A stretch of 5,798 nt of DNA. Source: CAYRFE01 sp964423645 [NCBI: uncultured bacterium] (lineage in GTDB: Bacteria; Macinerneyibacteriota; Macinerneyibacteria; Macinerneyibacteriales). How positions within the stretch are numbered: position 1 is the stretch's first letter; every line of letters starts with the position of its first letter. Made by a program: the position numbers and the translations under genes. Positions 4,712-5,798 of this stretch are shown here, piece after piece. The notes under the pieces are model-generated. The model worked only from the letters and a program-made list of their open reading frames with translations. It made no database searches and had not been told where the DNA came from. Location: contig CAYRFE010000069.1 in assembly GCA_964423645.1 (NCBI GenBank), positions 1 through 5,798 on the forward strand, read 5' to 3'.

Positions 4712-5725
4712 ATGAGCATTTCAATCAATAAGAAAAATTTAATAAAAGAATCTTTTAAGAATGAACGGGAGCTGCAAGAACATTTATACGAATTACCATA
4801 TTTACTCATGCAAGATGGCGATAAACAGTTTTATGCAATCGCTCGGGAAGTGCGTCTTCCTTCTGCGGGAATCTTAGATATTTTACTTATGGATGAAAGC
4901 GGAACATTGATAGCCGTTGAAGTGAAATTAAGCCGAAACGGACAATCACGCCGGGAAGTTGTTGCGCAAATATTTGATTATATTTCGGATCTTTCTGCAC
5001 TCAGTTATCATGAAATTGATGACATGGTAAGCGGTAAGCTGGAAGAAATCGCATATCAAATTGATGAAGAGGGCACATTACCCCGTACAATAAATAGTTT
5101 TCTTAAAAACGGTGCCATTAAAGTTATTATAGCAGTCGATCATGTAAATAGTGATCTGCAACGGATTATGGAATTCATCAATGAAAGAACAAACCTTGAC
5201 GTTCGTCTTATTGAAATATCAAAGTATGACGAGGGTAATATTTTGGTGCCAAAAGTAATTGTTGAAGGGAACGGAGATAGTCTTTTAATTGGTAAAGATA
5301 CTCCCGCTCGCCAAAGCATTGAAGTGCTTGAATCGCTTGCTTTATGTTATAACGAGGCAGTAGAAGACACATTGAGAATAAAAAAAAGCAATAAAACGTA
5401 TAAAATGATATTTATTAATCCTTGGCCACCCCAACTTCATTACGAACTTCTTCACAAAACAAAAAAGGACAGCGTGGGTCTTGAACTACACAATGAGACT
5501 GTGAAATTGTTATACCTTCAAGCACTTTTAAAAAACTATGACGGGCAGAGTGTTCAAGGATATAAAATTATATATGATCCTAATTGGCAAAATGGGAAAG
5601 GAAAAATATTTATTGATGTTCCTTATAGTATAGGTAATGAAAAAATTGTTTCTATAATGAAAGAATTTATTGCCCTAACATTGGACTCGATTACCAATGA
5701 ATTGGTCAAAAATGATTATAAATGA
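4712..5725 (+). CDS. PD-(D/E)XK nuclease-like protein (DUF91/NucS type)
   Basis: A 337-residue soluble protein. The N-terminal domain (about residues 15-175) has the PD-(D/E)XK restriction-endonuclease-like core. It starts with a helix carrying E18 and E23 (NERELQEHLYELPYLL), then a strand pair ending in AGILDILLM with catalytic D56. The strand LIAVEVKLS follows with E70 and K72, then a helix REVVAQIFDYISDL whose Q86 and Y90 match the Q-x-x-x-Y seen in DUF91/NucS-like nucleases. All core residues are present, so metal-dependent DNA cleavage is plausible but unproven. Residues 200-337 form a second domain (FINPWPPQLHYELLH, YKIIYDPNWQNGKGKIFIDVP) that I cannot name; it may recognise the substrate or a partner. 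The start is supported by AAGGAG (4698-4703) 8 nt upstream. It is not the actinobacterial or archaeal NucS, which has a different N-terminal domain. Such proteins often sit in defence or mobile regions; no methyltransferase or helicase partner is visible here. Confidence 0.8.
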   Translation: MSISINKKNLIKESFKNERELQEHLYELPYLLMQDGDKQFYAIAREVRLPSAGILDILLMDESGTLIAVEVKLSRNGQSRREVVAQIFDYISDLSALSYHEIDDMVSGKLEEIAYQIDEEGTLPRTINSFLKNGAIKVIIAVDHVNSDLQRIMEFINERTNLDVRLIEISKYDEGNILVPKVIVEGNGDSLLIGKDTPARQSIEVLESLALCYNEAVEDTLRIKKSNKTYKMIFINPWPPQLHYELLHKTKKDSVGLELHNETVKLLYLQALLKNYDGQSVQGYKIIYDPNWQNGKGKIFIDVPYSIGNEKIVSIMKEFIALTLDSITNELVKNDYK

Positions 5726-5742
5726 ACTTTAGTGTGAATCAT

Positions 5743-5771
5743 TTGAAAAGATTATGGATTTTCGATATATG
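5743..5771 (+). promoter_or_regulatory. Weak candidate promoter for a gene beyond the window
   Basis: TTGAAA (5743-5748, five of six matches) and TATATG (5766-5771, four of six) are 17 nt apart. Transcription would start near 5778. No start codon with a ribosome site follows within the remaining bases, so the target gene cannot be seen. The match could be chance in A+T-rich sequence. Confidence 0.25.
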
Positions 5772-5798
5772 AAAAACTTGATAATAGGGACCCGCACT

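Overview
This A+T-rich window comes from a bacterium whose lineage I cannot name. Genes carry strong Shine-Dalgarno sites (AGGAGG, GGAGG, AAGGAG), and there are TTGACA-type promoters. This argues against Bacteroidetes, although six-bladed beta-propeller proteins like the two here are commonest there. The two secreted propeller proteins, one a clear lipoprotein, suggest a Gram-negative-type envelope; a spirochaete or an uncultured phylum would fit, but this is a weak inference.

Layout, left to right. A 61-residue two-helix membrane protein (13-198, +) converges on a secreted beta-propeller gene (1355 down to 257, -), with a perfect 10-bp hairpin between them. The propeller gene is split by one extra A in an A7 run; with A6 it would encode one 365-residue protein matching a paralogue further on. 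A gene-free stretch of about 330 bases (1356-1686) holds the leftward propeller promoter, an isolated 9-bp hairpin and weak rightward promoter signals. Then come a DUF3800 gene (1687-2469, +), a GNAT acetyltransferase (2657-3478, +), a propeller lipoprotein (3563-4594, +; paralogue of the broken gene) and a PD-(D/E)XK nuclease-like protein of the DUF91/NucS type (4712-5725, +).

The most unusual element lies on the minus strand between the DUF3800 and GNAT genes. A perfect TTGACA box, a 16-nt spacer and TATCAT are followed by three back-to-back hairpins, the last being a textbook intrinsic terminator. No protein gene on that strand could use the promoter or terminator. The simplest reading is an independently transcribed small RNA of about 59 nt (about 2528 to 2470) whose 3' end abuts the DUF3800 stop codon.

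The mix of a nuclease-like protein, DUF3800, a GNAT enzyme and diverging paralogues, mostly as single genes with their own signals, looks like an accessory region. No integrase, transposase, CRISPR array or attachment site is visible. I see no proof that the genes form one functional system.
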